A stretch of DNA of 23,889 nucleotides from an uncultured Bacteroidales bacterium (lineage in GTDB: Bacteria > Bacteroidota > Bacteroidia > Bacteroidales > UBA932), in NCBI GenBank assembly GCA_934725285.1, contig CAKVBK010000020.1:1-23889 (forward strand). Direction: 5' to 3'. The notes under the pieces were generated by a model. That model searched no databases. It worked only from the letters and a program-made list of their open reading frames with translations, and was not told the DNA's origin. Position 1 is the stretch's first letter; each line of letters begins with the position of its first letter. Below are positions 1 through 10,269 of this stretch, in pieces. The position numbers and the translations under genes are program-made.

Positions 1-1467
<1,467 letters not shown>

Positions 1468-1478
1468 GGATTTTGAGG

Positions 1479-2483
1479 ATGAAGGGATTCCGGAAACTGA
1501 TATTCAAGTGCAGGCTATGGTTCCGTTGGGCCAAGAAGTTCTTCGGACAGGATGTCTGGACCCTTGACGAGAATGATCTGTCAAAGGCCAAGGCTCGCCT
1601 TGTCAAGGATGTCAGGGTAGTCACGGTTGCCTTCCAGACTTTCGCCGAACAGAAGATAGGTTTTCAGGCTGTTGCCCTAAGTTATTTCTGTACAATGGCT
1701 TTCGTTCCGTTCATCGCAGTGGCTTTCGCTGTGACGAACGGTTTCGGCCTCGCGGACAAACTCAAGGAGCTCCTGTTCTCATGGGACATCAGCCAGAGCA
1801 TAATGGACATAATACTGAACGCCGCCGACAAGATCCTCGATTCCGCGACGAACGGATTGTTCGGACTTATAAGCGCCTTGACATTCGTCTGGCTCATCAT
1901 CTGGATGATGATGAGGGTCGAGACAGTCTTCAACAATGTCTGGAAAGTCAGGAAACTGCACCGGGCTTTTTTCAAGCGCATCGGAATCGATGTGATAATC
2001 CTTGTTCTTGCGCCGTTTGTGGTTTTGCTGTTGTATTCCGGCACAATCATATATTCACATGTCCTGGATCTCATCCCGAATTGGATCGGGGCGACTGACA
2101 CTATCAAGTCGTTCCTCGGCTGGGTTGTTGCATGGGCGGTCACAGTGCTTATCTTCTCCGCGATGTACAAGTTCATCCCGGCGGTGGACGTAAAGTACCG
2201 CTACGCGCTGAAAGCTGCGGTGATAGCCGGTGTGGCGTTTTCCGTGCTTCAGTACCTGTACCTTGAGACACAGGTGTTTGTGATGCGCCTGAACACGGTT
2301 TACGGAACTATCGCCGCGATTCCGCTCTTCATGGTCTGGATGAGGTTCGGGTGGCAGATAATCCTTTACGGAGCGCAGTTCTCCTATTCATTCCAGACGG
2401 TGAACGAAGGTGGTCTCGTCAGAGGGCTGCCTGGAGTGTCAGAGGCTATTATGAAAAGAGATAAAGATTTGGTTGAAATATGA
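1479..2483 (+). CDS. YihY/virulence factor BrkB family inner-membrane protein
   Basis: This is a polytopic membrane protein of the YihY/BrkB family, whose members were once annotated as ribonuclease BN. Their biochemical function is not established. I chose the ATG at 1479 (334 residues) over an in-frame TTG two codons earlier because AAGGA lies 8 bases before the ATG. After a basic, soluble N-terminus of about 65 residues there are six hydrophobic stretches, for example VALSYFCTMAFVPFIAVAFA, ALTFVWLIIWMMM, VIILVLAPFVVLLLYSG and a last one ending in WQIILYGAQFSYSF. The family-typical VFNNVWKVRK follows the second segment. Its last four bases overlap the start of the (p)ppGpp synthetase gene (ATGA), which suggests translational coupling. 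The family assignment is firm; the role is unknown. Confidence 0.9.
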   Translation: MKGFRKLIFKCRLWFRWAKKFFGQDVWTLDENDLSKAKARLVKDVRVVTVAFQTFAEQKIGFQAVALSYFCTMAFVPFIAVAFAVTNGFGLADKLKELLFSWDISQSIMDIILNAADKILDSATNGLFGLISALTFVWLIIWMMMRVETVFNNVWKVRKLHRAFFKRIGIDVIILVLAPFVVLLLYSGTIIYSHVLDLIPNWIGATDTIKSFLGWVVAWAVTVLIFSAMYKFIPAVDVKYRYALKAAVIAGVAFSVLQYLYLETQVFVMRLNTVYGTIAAIPLFMVWMRFGWQIILYGAQFSYSFQTVNEGGLVRGLPGVSEAIMKRDKDLVEI

Positions 2484-4699
2484 GTTTCTCACAATTCACA
2501 GAACAAGACTACGAACTGATCCGCCAGAGTTACGCCCAGCTTAAGGCCGCGGCGGAGAAGCGCTGCGCGAACCAGCAGGAACTCGATGTTGTCCAGAAGG
2601 CGTTCGATTTCGCCAACGAAGCCCACAAGAATGTCAGAAGACGTTCAGGAGGGCCTTACATCATCCACCCTATCGAGGTCGCGAAGATTGTCGTCAGCGA
2701 CATCGGGCTCGGCTACAAGTCGATAGCTGCCGCGTTGCTCCATGATGTTGTGGAGGACACGGACTACACGGTGGATGACATACGCAAACTCTTCGGAGAC
2801 AAGATCGCCAGCCTTGTGGACGGCCTCACGAAGATCAAGAATGTGCTCGACAACGAGGATCGCAGCAAGAAACTTAACGATGCCAACGCGAAGAGTCTTC
2901 AGGCGGAGAACTTCAAACGGATTCTGCTGACGTTGAACGATGACGTGCGGGTCGTGCTGATCAAGCTCGCGGACCGGCTGCACAATTGCAGGACGATTGA
3001 GTACATGCCTGAGTACAAACGGGATAAGATTCTCAGCGAGACCATGTTCATATTCATACCTCTCGCCCATCGTCTCGGCCTGTATGAGATCAAGTCCGAG
3101 ATGGAGAACATCTGGCTGAAATACAAGGAACCCGATGCCTACAAAGAGATCACCGGGCTGATCAATACCAATCTCAGCGGCAAGGAAAAACAGATCGACG
3201 ATTTCATCAAGCCGATTGAGGACGCTTTGAGAAAGGCCGGATTCAATTTCGAGATACGCAAGAGGGTCAAGACGCCATATTCGATATGGCACAAGATGCA
3301 GACAAAGAACATCACGTTCGATCAGGTCTACGACCTGTATGCTTTGAGGATCGTATTCACTCCAGCTGCCGACACGAAGGAAAGCGAGCGCGACCAATGC
3401 TACCACATATTCTCCATAATCACAGGAATATACCGTTACAAACCGGATCGTGTGCGCGACTGGGTGAAGCACCCGAAGAGCAATGGATACGAGGCCCTTC
3501 ACTGTACCTTGATGAGCGACACAGGAATATGGATTGAGGTTCAGATCCGTTCAAAGAGGATGGATGACATCGCCGAGAAGGGCATCGCCGCACACTGGAC
3601 ATATAAGCAGGAAGGCTATATCAGCGAGAACGACAGCGAAATGGACAAGTGGCTGGCCAAGGTCAAGGAGATTCTGGTCAATCCGGATGTTAACGCTTTG
3701 GAACTGCTTGATATAATCCATAATGACTTGACCAGCAGTGAGATCACCGTGTTCACCCCTAAGGGCGACCAGAAATCCATCCTGAAGGGCGCCACTGCGT
3801 TGGATTTCGCCTACAGCATCCACACCGAGATTGGCAACAAGGCCATCGCAGCCAAAGTGAATCTGAAACTTGTCCCTCTTTCCCATGTCCTGAAAAGCGG
3901 GGATCAGGTTGAAATCATCACCGCGGAGGTCGAGCAGCCTAAGAGGGAGTGGCTTCAGTTCCTTGTCACAAGACACGCCAGGAACATTGTCATCGACTAT
4001 TTCAAGAGCCGCAAGAAAGAAATCGCCGAACTTGGCCGCAAGATGCTTTCTGAACAGCTGGAGTCGCTCGGGTATAGGATGAACAACGACTCCATAGAGA
4101 TTCTTTTGGAACATTTCGCCATTCCGGGAGGTAACTCCGAAGAGATGTTTTTCCGGATCGGAATAGGCATCATAAAACTTGGAGACCTTTCTGAAGTATT
4201 GGCCTCCGGAAAGGCGGACAAAAGCCATTCGTGGTTCCAATGGTGGTTCGGCAGGAAAAAAGAAGCTCAGAAGAAAGGCAAAAATGACTACGTCATCGCG
4301 TCTTGCTGCCGTCCTATACCTGGTGATCCTGTCATCGGAATCAAGTCTCCCGACGGGACCGTGACCGTGCATAAGAAATCATGCCCTGTCGCCGACAGCA
4401 TAGCCTCCAAGCATGGTGACTGGGTTGTGGTCCCTCAGTGGGATGACGAAGAGTCGCAGTCATTCCCCGTCCGTCTGTCAATCAAAGGATTGGACAGAGT
4501 CGGTCTGTTGAATGAAATTTCCCGCTACATTTCCCTTGTAATGGGCGTTAATATGCGCAAGGTCTACCTCAGCACAGACGGAGGCATATTCTCCGGCTAC
4601 ATTGACCTTGATGTCCACGACAGGGACGCCCTGGAAAGGATGATCCGCAAGCTCAATTCCATAGATGGCATCAAAAGTGTGGTCAGAACCGAAATCTGA
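2480..4699 (+). CDS. Bifunctional (p)ppGpp synthetase/hydrolase, RelA/SpoT (Rsh) family
   Basis: Long RelA/SpoT homologue of 739 residues that makes and degrades (p)ppGpp in the stringent response. The HD hydrolase domain keeps its metal ligands: H63 (YIIHPIEVA), H88-D89 (ALLHDVVEDTD) and the DRLHN motif near D165. The synthetase domain has YSIWHKMQ at about 267-274, D285 in YDLYALRI, the PKSNGYEALH motif at 332-341 and E353 in EVQIR. Both activities should therefore be present. The regulatory half follows: a TGS domain at about 421-482 (EITVFTPKGD, SIHTEIG), a conserved cysteine region (ASCCRPIPGDPVIG and HKKSCP, 607-635) and a C-terminal ACT domain (about 662-739). Residues 575-600 form a basic linker (WWFGRKKEAQKKGK). 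The start overlaps the upstream stop in ATGA. Bifunctionality is inferred from intact motifs in both domains. I give no symbol because rel, relA and spoT are used inconsistently in this phylum. Confidence 0.96.
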   Translation: MSFSQFTEQDYELIRQSYAQLKAAAEKRCANQQELDVVQKAFDFANEAHKNVRRRSGGPYIIHPIEVAKIVVSDIGLGYKSIAAALLHDVVEDTDYTVDDIRKLFGDKIASLVDGLTKIKNVLDNEDRSKKLNDANAKSLQAENFKRILLTLNDDVRVVLIKLADRLHNCRTIEYMPEYKRDKILSETMFIFIPLAHRLGLYEIKSEMENIWLKYKEPDAYKEITGLINTNLSGKEKQIDDFIKPIEDALRKAGFNFEIRKRVKTPYSIWHKMQTKNITFDQVYDLYALRIVFTPAADTKESERDQCYHIFSIITGIYRYKPDRVRDWVKHPKSNGYEALHCTLMSDTGIWIEVQIRSKRMDDIAEKGIAAHWTYKQEGYISENDSEMDKWLAKVKEILVNPDVNALELLDIIHNDLTSSEITVFTPKGDQKSILKGATALDFAYSIHTEIGNKAIAAKVNLKLVPLSHVLKSGDQVEIITAEVEQPKREWLQFLVTRHARNIVIDYFKSRKKEIAELGRKMLSEQLESLGYRMNNDSIEILLEHFAIPGGNSEEMFFRIGIGIIKLGDLSEVLASGKADKSHSWFQWWFGRKKEAQKKGKNDYVIASCCRPIPGDPVIGIKSPDGTVTVHKKSCPVADSIASKHGDWVVVPQWDDEESQSFPVRLSIKGLDRVGLLNEISRYISLVMGVNMRKVYLSTDGGIFSGYIDLDVHDRDALERMIRKLNSIDGIKSVVRTEI

Positions 4700-4728
4700 G
4701 CCTGATTTTTGAATATACACGATCCTCG

Positions 4729-6522
4729 ATGAAAAATTATCTTTCCAAGTTCTTTCCTCTGATACCGGCAGCCGTGCTGTTGGTTTTATCGGTGTTCCAG
4801 CCTTCATGCGCAAACACGACACAGGCTCCGACCGGCGGACTAAAAGATACTCTGCCGCCTGTTGTCAGAAGGGTCATCCCCGCTTTTGGTGCAGTGTCTG
4901 TTCCTGTTCATGGCACAAAAGTGGTGTTCACTTTCAATGAATATGTAGTGGTGAAGGAACCCAAAGGCATCTTCCTCTCTCCTCCTCAGAAAAAAAGTCC
5001 GAAATACAAGATAAAAGGCAAGAGCGTTGTTGTCTATTTTGAGGAGGACCTTCTTCCGAACACGACTTACACTCTTGATTTGACCGGTGCCATAGCTGAC
5101 AACAATGAAGGTAACATGTTCCCGGGGTTCACCACGGTCTTCTCGACGGGAACCGTGATAGATTCGATGTACATTACAGGCACGGTGCAGGACTGTAACA
5201 CACTTCAACCGCTCAAGGGTGCGACTGTGATGCTCTACAAGGACCACCGGGATTCCGCCGTCTTTCTTGAAAGGCCGGTTGCGGCCGTACGGACCGATGA
5301 CTGGGGCTATTTCGCTCTCAGGAATATTCAAGACACTCTTTTCCGCGTCTATGCTGTGGTTGATGGCAATGGAAACAACATCTATGACCCCGATGAGGAC
5401 AAGATCGCTTTTCTTGACACCCTGTTCAGACCGGTCAATGTCGTGAATGATTCTGTTCCGGAGCTTTTGAAGTATGATATGAAGGACACGGTGTCATGTC
5501 TCGCAAGAAAATCCGAGATAAAGCTCAATGTGTTCCGTGAGAAACCGTCAAAACAGCTTCTGATGAACAAAGTCAGGACCGCTGACAGAGCGGCTTACGT
5601 CACATTTATGGCTCCTGGAGCGAGGATTGACTCCCTGTGGTTCCAAGGTTACCCCGCAGGCAAGGTCATAACTGAGTTCAACATAGAAAAAGACAGCCTT
5701 CTTCTGTGGCTGAATGACCAGAGGGCTATGCCGGATTCCCTTCACCTATGTGTAAAATACTGGAAGACAGACACATTGGGAACCTTGCGTCCTGTCACAG
5801 AAAAGGTCAGCCTGGTCGATGAGAAGAAGCCTAAGTCCAGGTCGGCAAGAAAGAAAATCGAACACAAGGACACAATATGCGCCTTGACTTTGAAGGCCGA
5901 GCCAGAGACATTCGAACAGAACGGCATTTCCTTGACATTTGATTTTCCTCCGATCCTTGGTAACTTTGACTCGTTGATATTCAAGTCAATAAACCCTAAA
6001 CAGAAGGAACAGGCTGAGAAATTCTCGATTACCAGAGATTCCCTTAACCTCAGAAAATATGACATTGTTCCTCAAGTCAAGATTCAGTCCGGCTATGAAT
6101 ATGTTTTCAAGGTTCCCCAAAGATCTTTCAAGGACATCAATGGTTACTGGAATGACAGCACAGAGGTGAAGGTGTCACTTCCGAAAGATGACGCGCTCAG
6201 CTCATTCACATTGAATCTTACCGGGGTGAACGGCAACAGGTATATAGTTGATCTTCTGGATGAAAGGAAAAGTTCTGTTCTTCGCGAATATATCGTGGAC
6301 AATGATTCCTCTCTTTTGTTTCCGTATTTGAAAAAAGGAAAGTATTCAATCAGGATAACAGAGGATCTGAACCGTAACGGGATTGTGGACACGGGCAATA
6401 TGCTAGCCCATAAGCAACCGGAGAAGGTAAAGTTCCTGATGACAAAGGACAGTGACCTGTTTGACATTCCTGAACGCAGCGAGATCAACCAGGATCTTGA
6501 CCTTGCCACTTTTTTTAAATAG
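4729..6522 (+). CDS. Ig-like (Big_5) domain lipoprotein, Bacteroidota family
   Basis: Predicted lipoprotein of 597 residues. The N-terminus has lysine, a hydrophobic stretch (LIPAAVLLVLSVFQ) and a cysteine in FQPSCANTTQ, which is a relaxed lipobox as is common in this phylum. The motif CANTTQAPTGGLKDTLPP is the hallmark of a widespread Bacteroidota lipoprotein family. Residues of about 42-142 fit an SbsA/Big_5 Ig-like domain (VRRVIPAFGAVSVP, FTFNEYV, LPNTTYTLDL, FSTG). A carboxypeptidase-regulatory-like beta domain follows at about 150-230 (ITGTVQDCNTLQPLKGATVM, DPDEDKI). The rest is beta-rich and unassigned, with an Asp-rich turn near the end (DLNRNGIVDTG). It lies 29 bases after the Rsh gene and 8 bases before the barrel gene, so an operon is likely. 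The substrate or partner is unknown; a cell-envelope location is inferred from the signal. Confidence 0.85.
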   Translation: MKNYLSKFFPLIPAAVLLVLSVFQPSCANTTQAPTGGLKDTLPPVVRRVIPAFGAVSVPVHGTKVVFTFNEYVVVKEPKGIFLSPPQKKSPKYKIKGKSVVVYFEEDLLPNTTYTLDLTGAIADNNEGNMFPGFTTVFSTGTVIDSMYITGTVQDCNTLQPLKGATVMLYKDHRDSAVFLERPVAAVRTDDWGYFALRNIQDTLFRVYAVVDGNGNNIYDPDEDKIAFLDTLFRPVNVVNDSVPELLKYDMKDTVSCLARKSEIKLNVFREKPSKQLLMNKVRTADRAAYVTFMAPGARIDSLWFQGYPAGKVITEFNIEKDSLLLWLNDQRAMPDSLHLCVKYWKTDTLGTLRPVTEKVSLVDEKKPKSRSARKKIEHKDTICALTLKAEPETFEQNGISLTFDFPPILGNFDSLIFKSINPKQKEQAEKFSITRDSLNLRKYDIVPQVKIQSGYEYVFKVPQRSFKDINGYWNDSTEVKVSLPKDDALSSFTLNLTGVNGNRYIVDLLDERKSSVLREYIVDNDSSLLFPYLKKGKYSIRITEDLNRNGIVDTGNMLAHKQPEKVKFLMTKDSDLFDIPERSEINQDLDLATFFK

Positions 6523-6530
6523 CAAAGGGT

Positions 6531-7403
6531 ATGATAAGAACGATTAGATTCATACTGGCAGCGGCTCTTGTCATGCACGGTGCAACGTGTCTGGCTCAGA
6601 ATCAATCAGACACCACTGAGGTTTCGGTTTCTGACTCACTGAAAGCCGGCGTCTACACAGACAGCTATCTGGACACTGTCACGGTTGAGAGGGTGTTCAA
6701 GCTTAATGATTATTCATTGTTAGGAGTTGAATACGGTGTCTCGTTCAGCAGGATGAGCTTCAATCCTCCTCAGACCCAGACAAATCTTTTCTCGCCGAAC
6801 ACCTTCGGAATATTCTACACACGCTACGGAAAGATGTTCAATTATCTTCCGTACTTCGGATTCAAGGTGGGGTTCCGCTACAGCCACGAAGGTTATAAGT
6901 TCAAAGAGAACAAGGACACGAAAACCACCTACAACATTGAAGGGGCGACTGAGGCCATTATGGATGTCGCCGAAATCCCTTTGATGGCTCATCTGCACCT
7001 TGACGGCCTGCATTACAAGATCATGGCCGATCTTGGAATCTATGGAGGATACAGGCTGAATATCAAGAGGACCGGTGACGCGGTTGACGAGTCTATAGCC
7101 AATTCCTTCAAGGACACTGACCGGCGTTTTGACTATGGTATATGCGGTGGAGTGGGATTCGGTCTTGTCTTTGATCCTGTCGAGTTCCACATCAATGTGA
7201 ATGTCAGGTATTCATGGGGCACCATCTACGATCCGGACTATGTCAGCAAGGATTATTACAGGTTTGCATATCCTTTTGACATAATGGCCACCGCGGGAGT
7301 CTATTTCCAGCTAACAAGGAGAACAGGCCGAAGCAAGGCTCAGCTTAGGCGGGAGGCATACGATCAGGTCTACAATCCAACTCAAAAAACAACAGAACAA
7401 TGA
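6531..7403 (+). CDS. Outer-membrane beta-barrel protein (PorT-like), function unknown
   Basis: Predicted outer-membrane barrel of 290 residues. It opens with a signal peptide (MIRTIRFILAAALVMHG, with cleavage expected after CLAQ). The rest shows alternating aromatic and polar strands typical of small Bacteroidota barrels: YSLLGVEYGVSFSRMSF, YLPYFGFKVGFRYSHEGY, YKIMADLGIYGGYRL, YGICGGVGFGLVFD, FHINVNVRYSWG and FDIMATAGVYFQL. A basic tail (RRTGRSKAQLRREA) follows the last strand. It resembles the outer-membrane beta-barrel/PorT class but I do not recognise a specific member. Its stop overlaps the ispG start in ATGA, and the lipoprotein gene ends 8 bases upstream, so the three genes are probably transcribed together. 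A functional pairing of barrel and lipoprotein is inference only. Confidence 0.8.
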   Translation: MIRTIRFILAAALVMHGATCLAQNQSDTTEVSVSDSLKAGVYTDSYLDTVTVERVFKLNDYSLLGVEYGVSFSRMSFNPPQTQTNLFSPNTFGIFYTRYGKMFNYLPYFGFKVGFRYSHEGYKFKENKDTKTTYNIEGATEAIMDVAEIPLMAHLHLDGLHYKIMADLGIYGGYRLNIKRTGDAVDESIANSFKDTDRRFDYGICGGVGFGLVFDPVEFHINVNVRYSWGTIYDPDYVSKDYYRFAYPFDIMATAGVYFQLTRRTGRSKAQLRREAYDQVYNPTQKTTEQ

Positions 7404-8746
7404 GATATTTGACAGCCAAGGCCGGAGACGTCCTTATCGGTGGTGGAAATCCGATTGTGGTCCAGACAATGTGCAACACGCACACGTCGGATGTGGAGGC
7501 GACAGTCGCGCAATGTGTCAGGCTTTATGAGGCCGGTTCGGAAATGATCCGGATAACGGTACCAGGTCCTGCTGATGTGGAGTGCGTGAAGTCTATAAAA
7601 TCCCGCTTGAAGGAACTTGGCGTCAATGTGCCGGTCGTGGCGGATATCCATTTCTCTTCCCAGACAGCCATCATGGTCGCCCCTTTCGTGGAAAAAGTCA
7701 GAATCAATCCCGGAAATTTCCACAGAGACCATAATGAGGCCCGCAGGCAGTTCGCAAGACTCATCGAAGTCTGTAGGGACAACGGTACAGCAATCAGAAT
7801 CGGGGTCAATCATGGCTCGTTGGGCGACTATATAACCAATCTTTACGGCAACACTCCCGATGCGATGGCCAAAGCAGCCTTGGAATGGCTGTCGATGTGT
7901 GAAGACGCTGATTTTTCAAATGTTGTGGTCTCGCTGAAATCCAGTAACACAATTGTTATGGTCGAGGCCTATCGAAAACTGATGGCAGCCATGAAGGAAC
8001 ACGGAGTGGTTTACCCGCTTCATGTCGGGGTAACCGAGGCCGGCAACGGTGACAGCGGCAGAATCAAGTCTTGCGTGGGAATCTCGACACTTCTCTCAGA
8101 AGGGATAGGCGACACAGTTAGAGTCTCTTTGACAGAGGATCCTGAGGCTGAGTTGCCGGTCGCTCGCTATCTTGCGTCCCGCTATGGCCACAGAATCGTC
8201 TCGTCAATGACTTCTGTCAGCCTTCAGGGACGCAAAGCTACAGCTGTTTATGACTCTCCGTCGCGTGAAACACTTTTGTCAGATGTATCTTGCGACTTCG
8301 GCAAGAGGCTGATGGACAGAACCTTGGACGAACTTGAACTAAAAGGGACATATATAGACGATTCTGGTGACAAGATCTCCATCCAAGATTCCGGAATCGG
8401 TACCTATCTCGTCGATGAATTGATGCAGGCTGCGAGAAGACGCTTCTACAAACCGGAATATGTCGCCTGTCCTGGCTGTGGCCGTACAATGTACGACCTT
8501 CAGAAGGCTTTTGAGGAAGTCAAAGCCAGAACCTCACATCTCAAAAATACAGTCATCGCTGTAATGGGCTGTATAGTCAACGGCCCCGGAGAGATGGCGG
8601 ACGCTGATTGGGGCTACGTAGGCGAAGGCAACCACAAGGTCACCATCTATAAAGGAAAGACTCCCGTGCTGAAGCATATTCAGGACACGGAAGCCGTGGA
8701 TCGTCTTGTGGAACTGATCGAAGCGGATCAGCCACAAGTTATTTAA
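7400..8746 (+). CDS. ispG: 4-hydroxy-3-methylbut-2-enyl diphosphate synthase IspG (GcpE), short form
   Basis: IspG reduces the cyclic diphosphate MEcPP to HMBPP in the MEP isoprenoid pathway, using a [4Fe-4S] cluster. The TIM-barrel part is clear: NPIVVQTM, VPVVADIHF, VEKVRINPGN, IRIGVNHGSLGD and LHVGVTEAG. The C-terminal cluster domain has all ligands: C357 and C360 (CPGC), C391 (VMGCIVNGPGE) and E398. The sequence of this C-terminal domain is of the Bacteroidota type (GEMADADWGYVGEG). The length of 448 residues is unusual. From memory, enzymes of this phylum are about 600 residues because of a large inserted domain, while the E. coli type has about 370. Here only about 110 residues lie between SLTEDP (243-248) and ACPGC (356-360). 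The start overlaps the upstream gene by four bases, and the 3' end overlaps psd tail-to-tail by 8 bases. The identification is secure. Confidence 0.95.
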   Translation: MRYLTAKAGDVLIGGGNPIVVQTMCNTHTSDVEATVAQCVRLYEAGSEMIRITVPGPADVECVKSIKSRLKELGVNVPVVADIHFSSQTAIMVAPFVEKVRINPGNFHRDHNEARRQFARLIEVCRDNGTAIRIGVNHGSLGDYITNLYGNTPDAMAKAALEWLSMCEDADFSNVVVSLKSSNTIVMVEAYRKLMAAMKEHGVVYPLHVGVTEAGNGDSGRIKSCVGISTLLSEGIGDTVRVSLTEDPEAELPVARYLASRYGHRIVSSMTSVSLQGRKATAVYDSPSRETLLSDVSCDFGKRLMDRTLDELELKGTYIDDSGDKISIQDSGIGTYLVDELMQAARRRFYKPEYVACPGCGRTMYDLQKAFEEVKARTSHLKNTVIAVMGCIVNGPGEMADADWGYVGEGNHKVTIYKGKTPVLKHIQDTEAVDRLVELIEADQPQVI

Positions 8747-9404
8747 GTTCTGCGATAACCGTCTCGCAGGCTCTGGTAAACTCCCCCTCCTTCACCTTGA
8801 CATCGGCGTCAAGCGGAAGGAATATGTCGATTCGTGAGCCGAACTTGATGATTCCGCACTGCTTGCCTCTTTCGACCTTGTCACCTTCCTTTGAGTAACA
8901 GACAATCCTTCTGGCGAACGTGCCGGCGATCTGCCTGAACAAAATTTCTCCGTGATCATTGCTGATGACGGTGGAAGAGTGCTCGTTTTTCTCCGAAGCC
9001 TTGGGCAGGAACGCGAGCAGATATTTTCCCGGATGATACTTGTAGTAGGAAATCTTGCCGTCCAAAGGCCAGAAGTTGGTGTGGACATCGAAGAAATCCA
9101 TGTACACAGACACCTGGATGCGGTCATCCTTGAAGTACTCCTTTTCATAGACCCTGTCAACGATCACGACCTTGCCGTCCGCCACGGAAGTGACCGTCCT
9201 GCTGTCCCCTTCCGGAATATCCCTGTCCGGAACCCTGTGGAACCAGAACACAAAGAACGCGAAGGCGAGCAATATGATAGTGATCGGGACGTAAATGTAT
9301 GGATTGTGTATGAATGCTACTGCACATACTATCAAGACAGTTATCACCGCCCAGTTTATGCCGATTGTCCCGTGTGAATCCTTGTCTACTGTTATCTTCT
9401 TCAT
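8739..9404 (-). CDS. psd: Phosphatidylserine decarboxylase, short (PSD-A-like) form
   Basis: Psd makes phosphatidylethanolamine from phosphatidylserine at the inner membrane. The protein has 221 residues, the short form common in Bacteroidota. Two hydrophobic segments near the N-terminus (about 18-33 and 38-54) anchor it, followed by FWFHRVPDRDIP. Active-site features seen are ADGKV (D76), DFFDVHTNFWP (H108) and the self-cleavage site FGS at 188-190, where Ser190 would become the pyruvoyl group. The ending, a self-cleavage serine followed by SRIDIFLP, matches the family. It is the last gene of the rsfS-ftsH-cdsA-psd run, 34 bases after cdsA. That makes sense because CdsA supplies the CDP-diacylglycerol from which phosphatidylserine is made. 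No phosphatidylserine synthase gene is seen in this window. Confidence 0.94.
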   Translation of the reverse strand: MKKITVDKDSHGTIGINWAVITVLIVCAVAFIHNPYIYVPITIILLAFAFFVFWFHRVPDRDIPEGDSRTVTSVADGKVVIVDRVYEKEYFKDDRIQVSVYMDFFDVHTNFWPLDGKISYYKYHPGKYLLAFLPKASEKNEHSSTVISNDHGEILFRQIAGTFARRIVCYSKEGDKVERGKQCGIIKFGSRIDIFLPLDADVKVKEGEFTRACETVIAELK

Positions 9405-9438
9405 ATCGTTTCTATGTTCAAATTGATTGTCAGATTAT

Positions 9439-10269
9439 TTAAAGCAGGTCGAAGATCGCCAGATAAATCGCCCCGAACGGCATAGCCATCAAGGTGCTGT
9501 CAAACCGGTCCAGGAAACCTCCGTGTCCCGGAATTATCTTTCCGGAATCCTTTACCCCATACACCCTTTTCCATTGTGACTCAAACAGGTCGCCATAGAC
9601 TCCGGTCACTGACATGATCAAGGAAAGAATCATGCAATGCATGAGGGGAAACTTCAATATTCCTAACTCATACAGCGCGAACGCCGCCAAAACTGAGCTG
9701 ACCAGGCCGCCGATGAAGCCTATCCATGTCTTTTTGGGGGACACTGACGGGAATAGCTTTTTAGGGAATATCTTGCCAAGTGATATTCCGAAGGCGAAAG
9801 CCCCGACATCCGAGCACCATATTATTATAAAGAAACAAAGGAGCAGGTTGCCGCTGAAATTCCCGGCCTTGTCAAAGGCGATGAGGTTTGAGAGCGCTAT
9901 CGGAACGGCGATGTACAAGAGACCTGTGTAGATGTTCGAGAATTTGCCATATTCCTCCTTGTCCTTGACGTACAAGGAGTTGATCATCACGATGAAAATC
10001 GGAACCATGGCAAAGGCCACGAACCTTATCGGAATATGATAAGATGCCGTGGCGAACAATAATCCGAAAAGGAAGATCGCCGCTATGATGGCCAGCACCT
10101 TTGAGAAGGTGTAGCTGTTACCCATCGTGATGTGGTAGAACTCCAACAGCATCACAGACATGATGAAAATGATCAGTCCGGCGAACAGAAACTTGTTGAA
10201 CATCAGGCAGGCCAACATCGCAAGGATGAAGACCACACCTGAAATAGATCTGACGACTACGTTATTCAT
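9439..10269 (-). CDS. cdsA: Phosphatidate cytidylyltransferase CdsA
   Basis: CdsA converts phosphatidic acid and CTP to CDP-diacylglycerol, the precursor of membrane phospholipids. I chose the ATG at 10269 ([11 protein letters not shown], 276 residues), which overlaps the ftsH stop by 8 bases. An ATG at 10296 would add nine basic residues and overlap more. The protein is a polytopic membrane protein with roughly eight hydrophobic segments. The family signature is clear in its C-terminal part: GDLFESQWKRVYGVKDSGK, then IPGHGGFLDRFDS. It sits between ftsH and psd on the same strand, so three successive genes of membrane biogenesis are probably one transcript. Identification is secure; only the start is uncertain. 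Confidence 0.95.
   Translation of the reverse strand: MNNVVVRSISGVVFILAMLACLMFNKFLFAGLIIFIMSVMLLEFYHITMGNSYTFSKVLAIIAAIFLFGLLFATASYHIPIRFVAFAMVPIFIVMINSLYVKDKEEYGKFSNIYTGLLYIAVPIALSNLIAFDKAGNFSGNLLLCFFIIIWCSDVGAFAFGISLGKIFPKKLFPSVSPKKTWIGFIGGLVSSVLAAFALYELGILKFPLMHCMILSLIMSVTGVYGDLFESQWKRVYGVKDSGKIIPGHGGFLDRFDSTLMAMPFGAIYLAIFDLL

Noticed and set aside
8739..8746. Tail-to-tail overlap of ispG and psd as a regulatory antisense device
   Set aside because: Eight bases of convergent overlap are ordinary in compact genomes, and a similar overlap occurs at birA-rpe.
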